A stretch of DNA of 55,564 bases, taken from positions 1 through 55,564 of IMG/VR virus record IMGVR_UViG_3300050821_002380; one strand, 5' to 3'. Origin of the DNA: a virus. Shown here piece after piece: positions 21,319-28,792 of the stretch (position 1 is its first letter; every line of letters begins with the position of its first letter). The notes below the pieces were generated by a model. It did not search any database. It had not been told where the DNA came from and saw only the letters and a program-made list of their open reading frames with translations. The position numbers were made by a program, and so were the translations under genes.

Positions 21319-21738
21319 GTGCGGCGGGTTGTACAGGTTGGGGGGTGTACCTGCGAGAGGTGTGGGTACAGTTGGGTGTCGAAGTCGGGGACTCCGGTGC
21401 GGTGTGCGAAGTGCAAGAGTCCGTACTGGGACAGACCGAGGAAGGAGGGTAGGGATGTCAAGAGGCAAACCGAGGTATCAAAGACGCCTGCTCGGAATTA
21501 TCGGAAACGGGTTCGACCGTCAAAAGGTTCTGAACAATCGCATAGTATCCAACCTGCTGGAGATGCTGGAAGAACTGATGCGGAAGCACCACAAGAACCT
21601 GCTCCGGGCGATTCGGGAGGAAGTGAGGAAGCCAGTCACTCGCCGAAGAATACAAAAAGCGTTCGGACGTGTGCTCACGGGACTCCCAAAGGGCACGCCT
21701 GCTGGCGCTGTCAAGGGATAGCGAAGGTGGAACCGTGA
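21319..21738 (+). CDS. Double zinc-ribbon protein with linker (139 aa)
   Basis: GTG 21319 follows the previous stop closely. The N-terminus 'CTCERCGYSWVSKSGTPVRC' with AKC and 'YWDRPRK' is a zinc ribbon widespread in phage and bacterial regulators. A long disordered, charged linker follows. The C-terminus 'CAHGTPKGHACWRCQGIA' is a second Cys/His site. A DNA-binding regulatory role is plausible. Confidence 0.7.
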   Translation: MRRVVQVGGCTCERCGYSWVSKSGTPVRCAKCKSPYWDRPRKEGRDVKRQTEVSKTPARNYRKRVRPSKGSEQSHSIQPAGDAGRTDAEAPQEPAPGDSGGSEEASHSPKNTKSVRTCAHGTPKGHACWRCQGIAKVEP

Positions 21739-21791
21739 AACCTGACCTCATCACCGTCTATAAGGAGAAGAATGCAAACACTCATAAGTGA
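21735..21791 (+). CDS. Possible micropeptide starting MKPDLITVYK (18 aa)
   Basis: GTG 21735 overlaps the previous stop; the 18-codon frame overlaps the start of the next gene. Its MKPDLITVYK resembles the start (MRNELITVYE) of the 22351 gene, so it may be a truncated duplicate. Confidence 0.3.
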   Translation: MKPDLITVYKEKNANTHK

Positions 21792-22350
21792 TTATCGCCG
21801 TCTCTGTCCAGTTGTTTTGCCATACGCAGCGCGTCAGAAGTACATGCACAGTTTCAATTTGGCGAATCCGAAGATGGCCGATGGCTTCGAGGATTACCTT
21901 GAGCCTGTCATTGCCCTCTGCGCTTCCGCTGGTGCGGTCAAGGGTATGGCGCACATGACCGTGGATGAGAAAATCGTCGAAGCTGGAATGTCGCAGCGCC
22001 GTCCTAAACCGCACGTAGATGGCTGCTATGTCCCCGCAATTGGCAATTGGAATCACAGTGGCTGGACGCATTACTGTAATAACATCTCGGCGAAAGCGGT
22101 TGGCAGAATGCCTGTCATAGTCGCGTCCAGCTTTTCTGGTTGTCGAGCGTGGCGCGGTCATTTTGAAGCCAGCCCTGCCAGTGATGGCGACCTCAGTGAC
22201 TTGCTGCCGCAACTCGGAGATGGGGAAGTCTTGCCAGCGAACGTCGGCTATTTATTGTCGGCGGATTGTGTCCACGAGTCAATGATTTTGGAGAGGTCAA
22301 CCGCACGCACATTTCTGAGGATTGCGCTGCCCGTTGAATTTGATTTCTAA
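21772..22350 (+). CDS. Putative 2OG-Fe(II) dioxygenase-like protein
   Basis: ATG 21772 follows AAGGAG. The 192-residue protein has 'KPHVDGCYVP' (HxD, about residue 80), then 'VGYLLSADCVHESM' with a second His near residue 168, and 'RTFLRIALP' with Arg residues about 11-15 after it. H-x-D...H plus a distal Arg is the iron and 2-oxoglutarate binding layout of the double-stranded beta-helix oxygenases. The spacing of about 89 residues fits. It precedes a glycosyltransferase gene. The family is inferred from motif spacing alone, so cupin-like alternatives remain. Confidence 0.45.
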   Translation: MQTLISDYRRLCPVVLPYAARQKYMHSFNLANPKMADGFEDYLEPVIALCASAGAVKGMAHMTVDEKIVEAGMSQRRPKPHVDGCYVPAIGNWNHSGWTHYCNNISAKAVGRMPVIVASSFSGCRAWRGHFEASPASDGDLSDLLPQLGDGEVLPANVGYLLSADCVHESMILERSTARTFLRIALPVEFDF

Positions 22351-22506
22351 ATGCGAAACGAACTGATTACCGTCTACGAAGTTTGGCGAGGAACCTTCTA
22401 CGAGCGGTTCTGCTACGACGGGTGTGGGCGGAAGGTGGTGCTCGAAGCGCGGGAGATGGAGAGCAATCCTTACGTGCTGGTTGAGGAGTTGGTGCTCGAT
22501 GGATGA
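22351..22506 (+). CDS. Hypothetical protein (51 aa)
   Basis: ATG follows the preceding TAA directly. Starts MRNELITVYEVWRGTFYERFCY, then an acidic helix. Overlaps the glycosyltransferase start by eight bases. Function unknown. Confidence 0.5.
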   Translation: MRNELITVYEVWRGTFYERFCYDGCGRKVVLEAREMESNPYVLVEELVLDG

Positions 22507-23131
22507 GGAAGCTGTTCGCAAAATCAGCGAAGTCTCGACTGCGGCCTTCAAAGAACTCTTCGCCAAATTGCCAAAGCGCGTGGATGTGTTTCTCCGTGAT
22601 TACGCTCCGACGCCGTTGCGGGCGAAAATAGCAGAGGTTACTCGATACGCTTGGAACACGCACCCATTCGCCAATCTTATCGTCATCGGTCCACGCAATC
22701 CTGAGAAGTACCACATCGAAGCAAAGCAAATCGCCGAGGAATTGGCACACACGCCTATCTACGTTGTTAGCGACAACGATGTTCTGCCCATCGGAAAAGA
22801 TTTCCTTTCAAGGGGGGTAGCGATTCTCGAAGCGCATCCCGATTACGGAATCTTGAGCGCGACTTCCATCAGTGACGGCCACTACCCGGCGAGAGTGCTT
22901 GATTCAGCGGCAGAAGTCGAGCAGATGCACTCAGTCGGTGGAATCGTTTTTGTTCGCAAGGGGATACTGACTGAATTTAACGATTGCCGACCCGATGAAG
23001 TGGACGATGTGATTTGTTCGGAGATGAATCGCAAGGGCTACAGGACGGGGGTTATGCCATCGGTCAGGTTTAATCACCTCGGTTGCGGCTATTCTATCTA
23101 CCAGCGGTTTGCAGAGAAAGGAACGCCATGA
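22499..23131 (+). CDS. Glycosyltransferase (GT-A, family 2-like)
   Basis: ATG 22499 overlaps the previous stop. The 210-residue protein has 'NLIVIGPRNPEKYHIEAKQIAEEL' and 'TPIYVVSDNDVLPIGKDFL', where D93-x-D95 is the metal- and nucleotide-sugar-binding DxD motif, then 'GGIVFVRKGIL' and 'EVDDVICSEMNRKGYRTGV'. GT-A enzymes add sugars to glycans or proteins. It is transcribed rightward, towards the leftward glycan cassette, and probably works with it. Confidence 0.7.
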   Translation: MDEEAVRKISEVSTAAFKELFAKLPKRVDVFLRDYAPTPLRAKIAEVTRYAWNTHPFANLIVIGPRNPEKYHIEAKQIAEELAHTPIYVVSDNDVLPIGKDFLSRGVAILEAHPDYGILSATSISDGHYPARVLDSAAEVEQMHSVGGIVFVRKGILTEFNDCRPDEVDDVICSEMNRKGYRTGVMPSVRFNHLGCGYSIYQRFAEKGTP

Positions 23132-23268
23132 AAACACGCGAGGCAAGGCGCGGCGAAAACTGTAAAGTGTGCAAGGGAAGATTTCACCGCAGGGAAAGAA
23201 TAGCCGTTCTCGGTACTAAGACGATTCACTTGCTGTGCGTAGATGTTCAATCAACGCCAAACGCCTAG
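23128..23268 (+). CDS. Zinc-binding microprotein (46 aa)
   Basis: ATG 23128 overlaps the previous stop by four bases. 'GENCKVCKGRFHRRERIAVLG' and 'IHLLCVD' give CxxC, His and Cys ligands. Its last 53 bases overlap the 3' end of the convergent glycosyltransferase at 23216, which is unusual. Confidence 0.5.
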   Translation: MKTREARRGENCKVCKGRFHRRERIAVLGTKTIHLLCVDVQSTPNA

Positions 23269-23836
23269 CATCCTTCCAGTCGAGCGCGTCGTTCTTCTGG
23301 TGCCTTTCGATGTAATGGTAGAGAACTTCATCTAGGTGGTGCTCCGTCTTTACAATCCCCAGGTTCCGTATCTCCATCGCCCAGCGCCAGTCCTCGCCGA
23401 TTCCTCCGCTCATCGGAGCCTGTAGCGCCAAGTCTCTCCGCATCACGCTTGCGATGTGGGAGATGTCCCTGTAGAATCCGTTTGCATCTTGATACCAGTG
23501 CCCGTATTTGAGTGAATGGTGAGCAACCGGAAGTTTCGTCCAGTTGCGGTAAATTTGGCAGTCGAATGAAACTTGGTCCACTCCATCCAGTAGCGGCAGA
23601 ACCTTAGCAACGAAGTCAATGGTAATTAAATCGTCATCATCTAACATGGAGATGTAATCGGATTTCGCTTCTCTCCGCATCACTTCCCGATTCTCTCCGA
23701 GCGACATGGCAGGGTTAAACTGCCGAATCTTTACCTCGACAGGTGTGTTATGAATCTGCGGCTTGAGGATTTCGAGGAGTTGCCAGAGAAAGCGAATCCG
23801 CGACGGCTGACTCAGGATAAGCAGGTCCCACGTCAT
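23216..23836 (-). CDS. Family 2-like glycosyltransferase
   Basis: The 206-residue protein has 'MTWDLLILSQPSRIRFLWQL' at the start and 'SDYISMLDDDDLI' with D66-D69 as the nucleotide-sugar DxD site, followed by 'GGIGEDWRWAMEIRNLG', typical of GT2 acceptor-side motifs. First-read gene of the leftward cassette by position but the last transcribed. It overlaps the FkbM gene by four bases, so one operon is likely. Confidence 0.8.
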   Translation of the reverse strand: MTWDLLILSQPSRIRFLWQLLEILKPQIHNTPVEVKIRQFNPAMSLGENREVMRREAKSDYISMLDDDDLITIDFVAKVLPLLDGVDQVSFDCQIYRNWTKLPVAHHSLKYGHWYQDANGFYRDISHIASVMRRDLALQAPMSGGIGEDWRWAMEIRNLGIVKTEHHLDEVLYHYIERHQKNDALDWKDARRLALIEHLRTASESS

Positions 23837-24456
23837 TTCAGTGCGAGCACAGTGTCCCAGTGCCCTAAACTTTTCGCTGGGCCAATCGGAATCAGTGGGT
23901 GTTGGATGATGCGATATGCCCCTAGCGGGCCGTCGAATAACCGGGCGAAATAGTTATCATCCCATTTTCTGCGATTGATGAAGTCGTGGAATTCTACTGA
24001 GATTTGTTTGGCGACTGGCCCCGGCCAGTTCTCAAGAATTCCGAATTCGCTTCCCTCGCAGTCCAATTTTACAAGGTCAAAACAGTCCCACTGCAAGTAG
24101 GCAATCAAATCATCGAATTTGGTGTTCGGAACCTGTGCGGCCTTCGTTGGGTCGTTCACTCCCCAACCGTAGCTATACTCTGCTCCAGCGATGTAGCTGC
24201 CGTCTCCTTCTCCCTGCCAGGTGACGGTAGACTCTCCTCGATGCGTCAAGGCTCGCTTGAAAAATTGTATTCGTTCGTCGTCGGGAGGAACCGTTGCCGG
24301 GTCAGGCTCAAATGCCACGATTCTGCCTTTTGGCCGCAATTCCAGAATCTCTTTGCAGAATAAAAAGTCCCTGCACCCCACATCTAGCACCAGTGGCGCT
24401 TCCGGTAACAAATCCACGTCAATCGTGTGCTCGCCAGCAATCTTACGCAGTTGCAT
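23833..24456 (-). CDS. FkbM-family methyltransferase
   Basis: The 207-residue protein shows SAM-binding motif I 'LVLDVGCRDFLF' (about 22-33), 'RIVAFEPDP' and the FkbM hallmark 'DLVKLDCEGSEFGILEN'. FkbM enzymes O-methylate sugars or polyketides. Between glycosyltransferases it probably methylates a glycan. Four- to fourteen-base overlaps with both neighbours indicate an operon. Confidence 0.8.
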   Translation of the reverse strand: MQLRKIAGEHTIDVDLLPEAPLVLDVGCRDFLFCKEILELRPKGRIVAFEPDPATVPPDDERIQFFKRALTHRGESTVTWQGEGDGSYIAGAEYSYGWGVNDPTKAAQVPNTKFDDLIAYLQWDCFDLVKLDCEGSEFGILENWPGPVAKQISVEFHDFINRRKWDDNYFARLFDGPLGAYRIIQHPLIPIGPAKSLGHWDTVLALK

Positions 24457-25033
24457 GAACGTCCTTTCCTTCGATGATGATTAGGCGGTCGTCCGGCAGC
24501 ACATTCGTTCTCAACTCAACCGTGCGATGCTTGTACGCCAAAGCGTTATGGATTTCTTCTCCCGGCAGCACGTCCTCGATGACGTACACGCCAGTCGGAG
24601 ACAAAAACGGTGCCAGAATCTTCACGCTCAATGCTTGGTCCTCCGAGCGATGAGAAGCATCGTCCACGATGAAGTCGATTCCGGGTCCTATCCATTCCGC
24701 CGCTCGCCGCAGCGATTGCTCGTTCGACTGGTCGCACAGCATCGAGCGGATGTTGCCCGTATTCACTAGCGTCCTGGCGTCGTAGTCGAGGCCGAATATC
24801 TGCGCCTCTGGAAACGTCTCTTGCCACATGAACAGTCCGCATCCGGCAACCTGCTCAGGGTGAAATAACCCCTTCGGTCCAAGTCCGATTTCGACAATCT
24901 TGTTGATAGGCCGGTCTTTCAAGACTTCCATGTAGGTACCCAGATAGTCGTGCGTGTAGGGATTCCACGGGCACAGGAAGCGCGAAGTTTTCCAGCGCAG
25001 ACAGATTTCTGGGAATTCAGCGAGGCGGTTCAT
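24443..25033 (-). CDS. SAM-dependent methyltransferase (class I)
   Basis: The 196-residue protein has 'KIVEIGLGPKGLF' (motif I), 'AQIFGLDYDARTL' and 'IDFIVDDASHRSEDQALSV', then 'GVYVIEDVLPGEEI', a class I fold close to TylF/Methyltransf_24 sugar O-methyltransferases. It starts just one base from the end of the next gene upstream. Second methyltransferase of the cassette. Confidence 0.75.
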   Translation of the reverse strand: MNRLAEFPEICLRWKTSRFLCPWNPYTHDYLGTYMEVLKDRPINKIVEIGLGPKGLFHPEQVAGCGLFMWQETFPEAQIFGLDYDARTLVNTGNIRSMLCDQSNEQSLRRAAEWIGPGIDFIVDDASHRSEDQALSVKILAPFLSPTGVYVIEDVLPGEEIHNALAYKHRTVELRTNVLPDDRLIIIEGKDVHATA

Positions 25034-25034
25034 G

Positions 25035-25742
25035 TCATGCGCCTACGTTCACGAGGATTGTGTTTTCCGCTGGCGGCGGATAGGAAAAGAATTCAGGGCA
25101 CGGTGTCAATGTGATTCCGAGCCTGTGAGCTATTACTGATAAGGAACTTTGGTCATGTCTGTGGCCCCTGACACTCGGCGGGCCACAGTGCCCCATTCTT
25201 GACGGGTCTTGCTGCCAGTGCTCAGGACAATCGAGATTTGACCACGGCCCGCAGAAAGCTCTGGTGTTGGCAAGCCTAAAATACTCCGAGAGCAATTCAT
25301 TGCCGACAGACGAGTGCAGATTCATTCCAAATGTCGTGGCGACTGCATGGGGAATTTTATTTCTCTCGCGAGCTTCTTCCAATGGCACGCCGGGGAACAA
25401 ATCTTCATAGGCCGCATCGCAAGTCCATTCGGAATTGAACCACCCATTCAATGGCACGAACGCACCTTCACGCTCAATCTTTTCCCAAAGGGGTTCCATT
25501 GAACGAATCGCTACCACCGAAGAATCAGCCCAGAGGAGCAAATCGTGGTCCTTTGACGCCTCACGAAGACTGAATGCTTTGAAGCCGTAGGCCACGTCGG
25601 AGTGCTTGGGCCAATCTTTCGGCAACGGGTCTTGCCATGAAACGAAATCGCAGTTGCCGTATTTGGCGACCGAGTTTCGCAGTGTGTTCGTGCCGCGCTG
25701 GTAGATGGAGCCAGTACCGACATTTACGACCGCGCGGCGCAT
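25035..25742 (-). CDS. Glycosyltransferase-like protein
   Basis: The 235-residue protein has 'DLLLWADSSVVAIRSMEPLW', a WADS acidic motif like those in GT8/DUF616-type capsular and LPS glycosyltransferases, and a late Cys/His-rich 'CPEHWQQDPSRMGHC'. The exact family is unsure. It overlaps its upstream neighbour by 19 bases. Confidence 0.6.
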   Translation of the reverse strand: MRRAVVNVGTGSIYQRGTNTLRNSVAKYGNCDFVSWQDPLPKDWPKHSDVAYGFKAFSLREASKDHDLLLWADSSVVAIRSMEPLWEKIEREGAFVPLNGWFNSEWTCDAAYEDLFPGVPLEEARERNKIPHAVATTFGMNLHSSVGNELLSEYFRLANTRAFCGPWSNLDCPEHWQQDPSRMGHCGPPSVRGHRHDQSSLSVIAHRLGITLTPCPEFFSYPPPAENTILVNVGA

Positions 25743-26434
25743 CGGGCAATCTCCTGTCGCAGCTTCTCAGCGTCCGCGAGTCTTTCAGGAAGCCGCTCGC
25801 GGTATCGCTGCGTGTTGTTATCCTTGCGATTTCTCATTTCGTTTTCGCGGTACGTTTCGTCCTTCTCGGCTTTAGACCACAACCAGTGACAGTGTTCCGT
25901 CAAAATGGGCAGTAGTTTCTTTCTCCCAATCATATCCGCGATGTCTTGGACATGGGCATCGCAAAAATCGCTTGTGTAGCCGTCAGGAGTGAACTGTCCG
26001 AGAACCTCTGTCCATCGACGTGAAATGAATGGAAGGGTCGCAAAGTTCTTTCCGTTCGGACTTCCATCATCCCCGTAGCAGCACAGGATTTTATCAGGGC
26101 ACTTGGCGTAGGCTTGCTCAACAATTTCGTCCCACCTGTAAGTTCTAAAAATTACGTCGTCCGCGCAGAGCATGAAAATATCTCCCGTTGCGCGTGGGAG
26201 CATCTGATTCCACAGATTCGAGAATGTAACGCGCGGCCCACGTACCACTTTCAGTTTCACTTCGCTCATCTCGACCTTAGTAGGCAACAGAATGGCCTGT
26301 TGGTCATAAGAATCATCGTCGTCTGAAACATAGAAAAGAATTTCAACCCTATTGGTCGCGGTTTCGAGCGCGGACCAAACCATTTTCGAGAATCTTTCGG
26401 GTCGCTTGCGGGTGGGACACAGGAGCGAAATCAA
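25724..26434 (-). CDS. Family 2 glycosyltransferase
   Basis: The 236-residue protein begins 'MISLLCPTRKRPERFSKMV', the usual GT2 N-terminus, with 'EILFYVSDDDDSYD' and 'GDIFMLCADDVIFRT', where D92-D93 form the metal site. It is the clearest glycosyltransferase of the cassette and its first. Overlaps the following gene (26431) by four bases. Confidence 0.85.
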   Translation of the reverse strand: MISLLCPTRKRPERFSKMVWSALETATNRVEILFYVSDDDDSYDQQAILLPTKVEMSEVKLKVVRGPRVTFSNLWNQMLPRATGDIFMLCADDVIFRTYRWDEIVEQAYAKCPDKILCCYGDDGSPNGKNFATLPFISRRWTEVLGQFTPDGYTSDFCDAHVQDIADMIGRKKLLPILTEHCHWLWSKAEKDETYRENEMRNRKDNNTQRYRERLPERLADAEKLRQEIARCAARS

Positions 26435-26724
26435 TTGGTTTCTTCCTCATCCGCTTCCGGCTCAATGAAGGTCATGTCATCCCCGTCTTTCGTGTGGAAG
26501 TGGCAAGTTTTTTCCGGGTCAATCGGCCGCTCATCGTCATCATCTTTCACGTCGCGGAAGATTTCGCAGACTTTGTAGCCATCCGTTTTTCGTTCGTAAA
26601 AATGGTAGCAATTCTTGCAGCGGGCATCGCCTTCCGCTTCGCGGTAATCCACTTCATCGTTGTCGAACTTGTAGGGTCTGGCGTCCAGCAAGCGCAGGTA
26701 GGAGTAGAAGCTAACGAGGCTCAT
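26431..26724 (-). CDS. Cys-rich acidic small protein (97 aa)
   Basis: The start at 26724 is chosen because AGAGGA lies just upstream on the minus strand. 'ARCKNCYHFYER' and later 'VCEIF' and 'KTCHFH' supply four Cys and a His for a metal site. Acidic C-terminus. It could be a small iron-sulphur or zinc protein. No family assigned. Confidence 0.55.
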   Translation of the reverse strand: MSLVSFYSYLRLLDARPYKFDNDEVDYREAEGDARCKNCYHFYERKTDGYKVCEIFRDVKDDDDERPIDPEKTCHFHTKDGDDMTFIEPEADEEETN

Positions 26725-26857
26725 CGTTTTCCTCTGTGCGGTAGCACTGGCCCTCTTTTCCGCAGCGTTCGCACTTCGCATTCGCTACCACGGCAACCAA
26801 TTTCTCGGACTTATTCGCGTAAAAACAGGCGGTACAGAGCGTGATGAGTTTCTTCAT
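26711..26857 (-). CDS. Zinc-binding microprotein (48 aa)
   Basis: Leftward ATG 26857, overlapping the Tat-signal gene by four bases and the 26431 gene by 14. 'LCTACFYANKSEKLV' and 'AKCERCGKEGQCY' give two CxxC pairs plus a Cys. Function unknown. Confidence 0.55.
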   Translation of the reverse strand: MKKLITLCTACFYANKSEKLVAVVANAKCERCGKEGQCYRTEENDEPR

Positions 26858-27123
26858 GTCGTGATGTCGTCCGGTATATCAAATATCGGTGTACGATAGA
26901 TTGGCAGCGGAAGCTGAAGAGTCCAATTCTCGCGCATCTGCCCCTCAATAGCCTTGATATGTAAAGCGCACGCTTCCTCGAAAGTGGAGGGTCGCCAAAG
27001 ATTACTGCCCATGTCGAAGATGACGCGATGGGGGTCAAACAGTTTTGCTTCATTGATGGCAAGCTGGACAGCGACCGGAGATACGGCAAGAAACGAAAGA
27101 AACTTTCTTCTGTCTAGGTTCAC
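26854..27123 (-). CDS. Protein with Tat-like signal (89 aa)
   Basis: The N-terminus 'MNLDRRKFLSFLAVSPVAVQLA' carries a twin-arginine motif (RRKFLS) and a hydrophobic core. The rest is a short acidic-amphipathic sequence ending DIPDDITT. It overlaps both neighbours. The second Tat-type product in the genome. Role unknown. Confidence 0.6.
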   Translation of the reverse strand: MNLDRRKFLSFLAVSPVAVQLAINEAKLFDPHRVIFDMGSNLWRPSTFEEACALHIKAIEGQMRENWTLQLPLPIYRTPIFDIPDDITT

Positions 27124-27545
27124 GACACTTCCACCTTCCCGCCAGCAGCCAACATCTCAGCGATGCGGTCTACCAAAGGCTCAGACGGTTCAACTTCTGC
27201 CGCAGCTTCCACAGGGATGCGTCGCGTCTTGCCGTGCTCGATGCCGCAGCAAAAACAGTACACATCGGTCGGGTCGCCATAGGATTCACAATCCAAGCAT
27301 TTCTTCGCCTGAATCAGTTTCGTTCCGTCGCGCCTGCAAAAAGTATCCGTTGGACGTTGCGGCTGATTGCACTTCGGGCAGATGGAAGAACCTGTCTGGA
27401 TTTCTACCTGCACACTGCCGGGTTGCGTCTGTGCTGCCGCTTGTGCGATGAGCTTCTGAGTTTTGACGTGGCAGCGGCAACGGCATTCGGGGTCAGCGCA
27501 CGCCGCATGTTGATTGGTTACACAAGATTCCGAAAAACCGGGCAT
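27120..27545 (-). CDS. Multi-zinc-ribbon protein (141 aa)
   Basis: N-terminal 'CVTNQHAACADPECRCRCH' is a Cys/His cluster seen in phage and actinobacterial small proteins. Then 'SICPKCNQPQRPTDTFCRRDG' and 'KKCLDCESYGDPTDVYCFCC' give two zinc ribbons. Ser/Gln-rich linkers. Possibly an RNA polymerase- or DNA-binding regulator. Same leftward operon. Confidence 0.65.
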   Translation of the reverse strand: MPGFSESCVTNQHAACADPECRCRCHVKTQKLIAQAAAQTQPGSVQVEIQTGSSICPKCNQPQRPTDTFCRRDGTKLIQAKKCLDCESYGDPTDVYCFCCGIEHGKTRRIPVEAAAEVEPSEPLVDRIAEMLAAGGKVEVS

Positions 27546-27853
27546 CAGGCGTCCTCAAATGACAGTGGCAAGAATTTCCATTCTTTCCTCAGACTCCAAA
27601 TATAAATCAATCCTCCTTCTTCCATCGGAATTCGAGTTATAAAGCCCAACCACAGGGAAGTTTCTCTGCCGCACCTATTGACGGATAAATAATTCCTACT
27701 AAATTGTACCCCCAACAGAGGCGTCTGCATCAATAACGTCCATCCCAGAGCGTCCCAATAAATCCGCATGGAGAACGCGATGAAAATTATTTTCCTATGC
27801 GGGTACTTAGGAATCCACGGCATGGGATTCCCTTTCGGCAACTTTCCGGCCAT
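27545..27853 (-). CDS. Hypothetical protein (102 aa)
   Basis: An aromatic-rich protein ('MRIYWDALGWTLLMQTP', 'RNYLSVNRCGRETSLWLGF'), no transmembrane prediction strong enough to claim. The start at 27853 lies inside the 27807 gene, which it overlaps by 47 bases in another frame. No family recognised. Confidence 0.6.
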   Translation of the reverse strand: MAGKLPKGNPMPWIPKYPHRKIIFIAFSMRIYWDALGWTLLMQTPLLGVQFSRNYLSVNRCGRETSLWLGFITRIPMEEGGLIYIWSLRKEWKFLPLSFEDA

Positions 27854-28004
27854 GCCATCTCACACGCGCGGCGAAGCGGGCCTTCAGTCTATTTGCGGCG
27901 CTTTTCTTCGGAGAGGAAACTCTGCCGCCCTTCGCGGCTCGGCAAGAGAGGCACGGAGTTTTCCGTTTGTGTAGAGGGCAAAAGTCTTTTTGTTCGTCGC
28001 TCAC
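27807..28004 (-). CDS. Basic zinc-type protein (65 aa), leaderless candidate
   Basis: GTG 28004 has no ribosome binding site but lies about nine bases after the leftward -10 box (28013-28018), so the message may be leaderless. 'DFCPLHKRKTPCLSCRAAKGG' carries C, H and CxxC ligands, followed by a strongly basic helix, fitting a small nucleic-acid-binding protein. First gene of the leftward accessory operon. Confidence 0.5.
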   Translation of the reverse strand: MSDEQKDFCPLHKRKTPCLSCRAAKGGRVSSPKKSAANRLKARFAARVRWHGRKVAERESHAVDS

Positions 28005-28012
28005 GGTTCGAG

Positions 28013-28064
28013 AACATACCATGCCCAACTCTTTGTTGCAAGCCCAACTATTTTCATGTATCTT
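28013..28064. promoter_or_regulatory. Bidirectional promoter sharing one palindromic -35
   Basis: TTGCAA at 28036-28041 is its own reverse complement. Leftward, 17 bases separate it from TATGTT (28018-28013). Rightward, 17 bases separate it from TATCTT (28059-28064). Each -10 matches four of six. The start codons GTG 28004 and GTG 28071 lie just downstream of the respective -10 boxes. Confidence 0.45.
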
Positions 28065-28070
28065 CGCGCC

Positions 28071-28535
28071 GTGAGGAAGATTAAGCCGAATCCCGCAGAC
28101 CCAGATTGGAAATTTCCTTTCGCCTCTCGTGAGCGCATCGCGGAACTCGAACACTACTTCTCCACTTTCCACGAACGCAAAAAGCAATGGGGATTCCAGA
28201 AGCCGAAAGAAGTTCTCGACCCGAATCGTAAGAACAAACTTCCGTGGGAATCCGTTCCGCCTCACCGCAGAGAATACGCGCAGCAACTTTTCGACGGCTA
28301 CATGGAGAAACTTCGCAAGCAGGGCAGACCGATTACGCAAGGATTGATAAATTCCCGCCGTGCTTTGGCAACGCTGTTTGCTCGCACGACTCCCAGAAAA
28401 ATTTTCTACGGCTATTTGAACTACAAGAACCGAAAAACGTTGTGGCTCGCCTATCAGGACTTTGTGAATCAGCAACAGAGAGCCGAATTTGTGAAGATGC
28501 AAGGGCCGAACGAGCATAAGGTGATTCCGCTGTGA
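28071..28535 (+). CDS. Hypothetical basic protein (154 aa), start of late region
   Basis: GTG 28071 is favoured by the promoter at 28059-28064 (leaderless); ATG 28056 is the in-frame alternative. A basic helical protein with 'FASRERIAELEHYFSTFHERKKQWGFQKP' and 'GLINSRRALATLFARTTPRKIF'. Its position three genes upstream of the large terminase makes it a candidate for a packaging accessory or small terminase, unproven. Confidence 0.5.
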   Translation: MRKIKPNPADPDWKFPFASRERIAELEHYFSTFHERKKQWGFQKPKEVLDPNRKNKLPWESVPPHRREYAQQLFDGYMEKLRKQGRPITQGLINSRRALATLFARTTPRKIFYGYLNYKNRKTLWLAYQDFVNQQQRAEFVKMQGPNEHKVIPL

Positions 28536-28783
28536 ATATTCCTGAGTGCTACAACGCAAAAGAGAAGTCCTGTCCTCGCTCGGACACTTTTGTAGAGCGC
28601 GAGAAAGAAATCGATGGCAAGATTTATTTTGTTGTGCGGTGTCGAACCTGCCAAGCTGTCAACATCTGGCCTGCGGACACGACTGATGCCGCTGGCCGCT
28701 ACGAAGCCTTCCTACGCAAGAAAGCGCAAGCATCCGAGGCAGAACGGGAACGCGAGCGCCGCAAGGTTTATTCCTTCACTTAG
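28532..28783 (+). CDS. Zinc-ribbon-containing protein (83 aa)
   Basis: GTG 28532 overlaps the previous TGA. 'FVVRCRTCQAVNIWP' plus an upstream Cys pair suggests a zinc ribbon, followed by a charged helical tail. No family assigned. Confidence 0.55.
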   Translation: MNIPECYNAKEKSCPRSDTFVEREKEIDGKIYFVVRCRTCQAVNIWPADTTDAAGRYEAFLRKKAQASEAERERERRKVYSFT

Positions 28784-28792
28784 GAGAATCGA

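Noticed and set aside
21251-21721. Rightward frame overlapping the double zinc-ribbon gene
   Set aside because: The 21319 frame has two Cys clusters and a better start; this frame is Arg/Gly-rich with no motifs.
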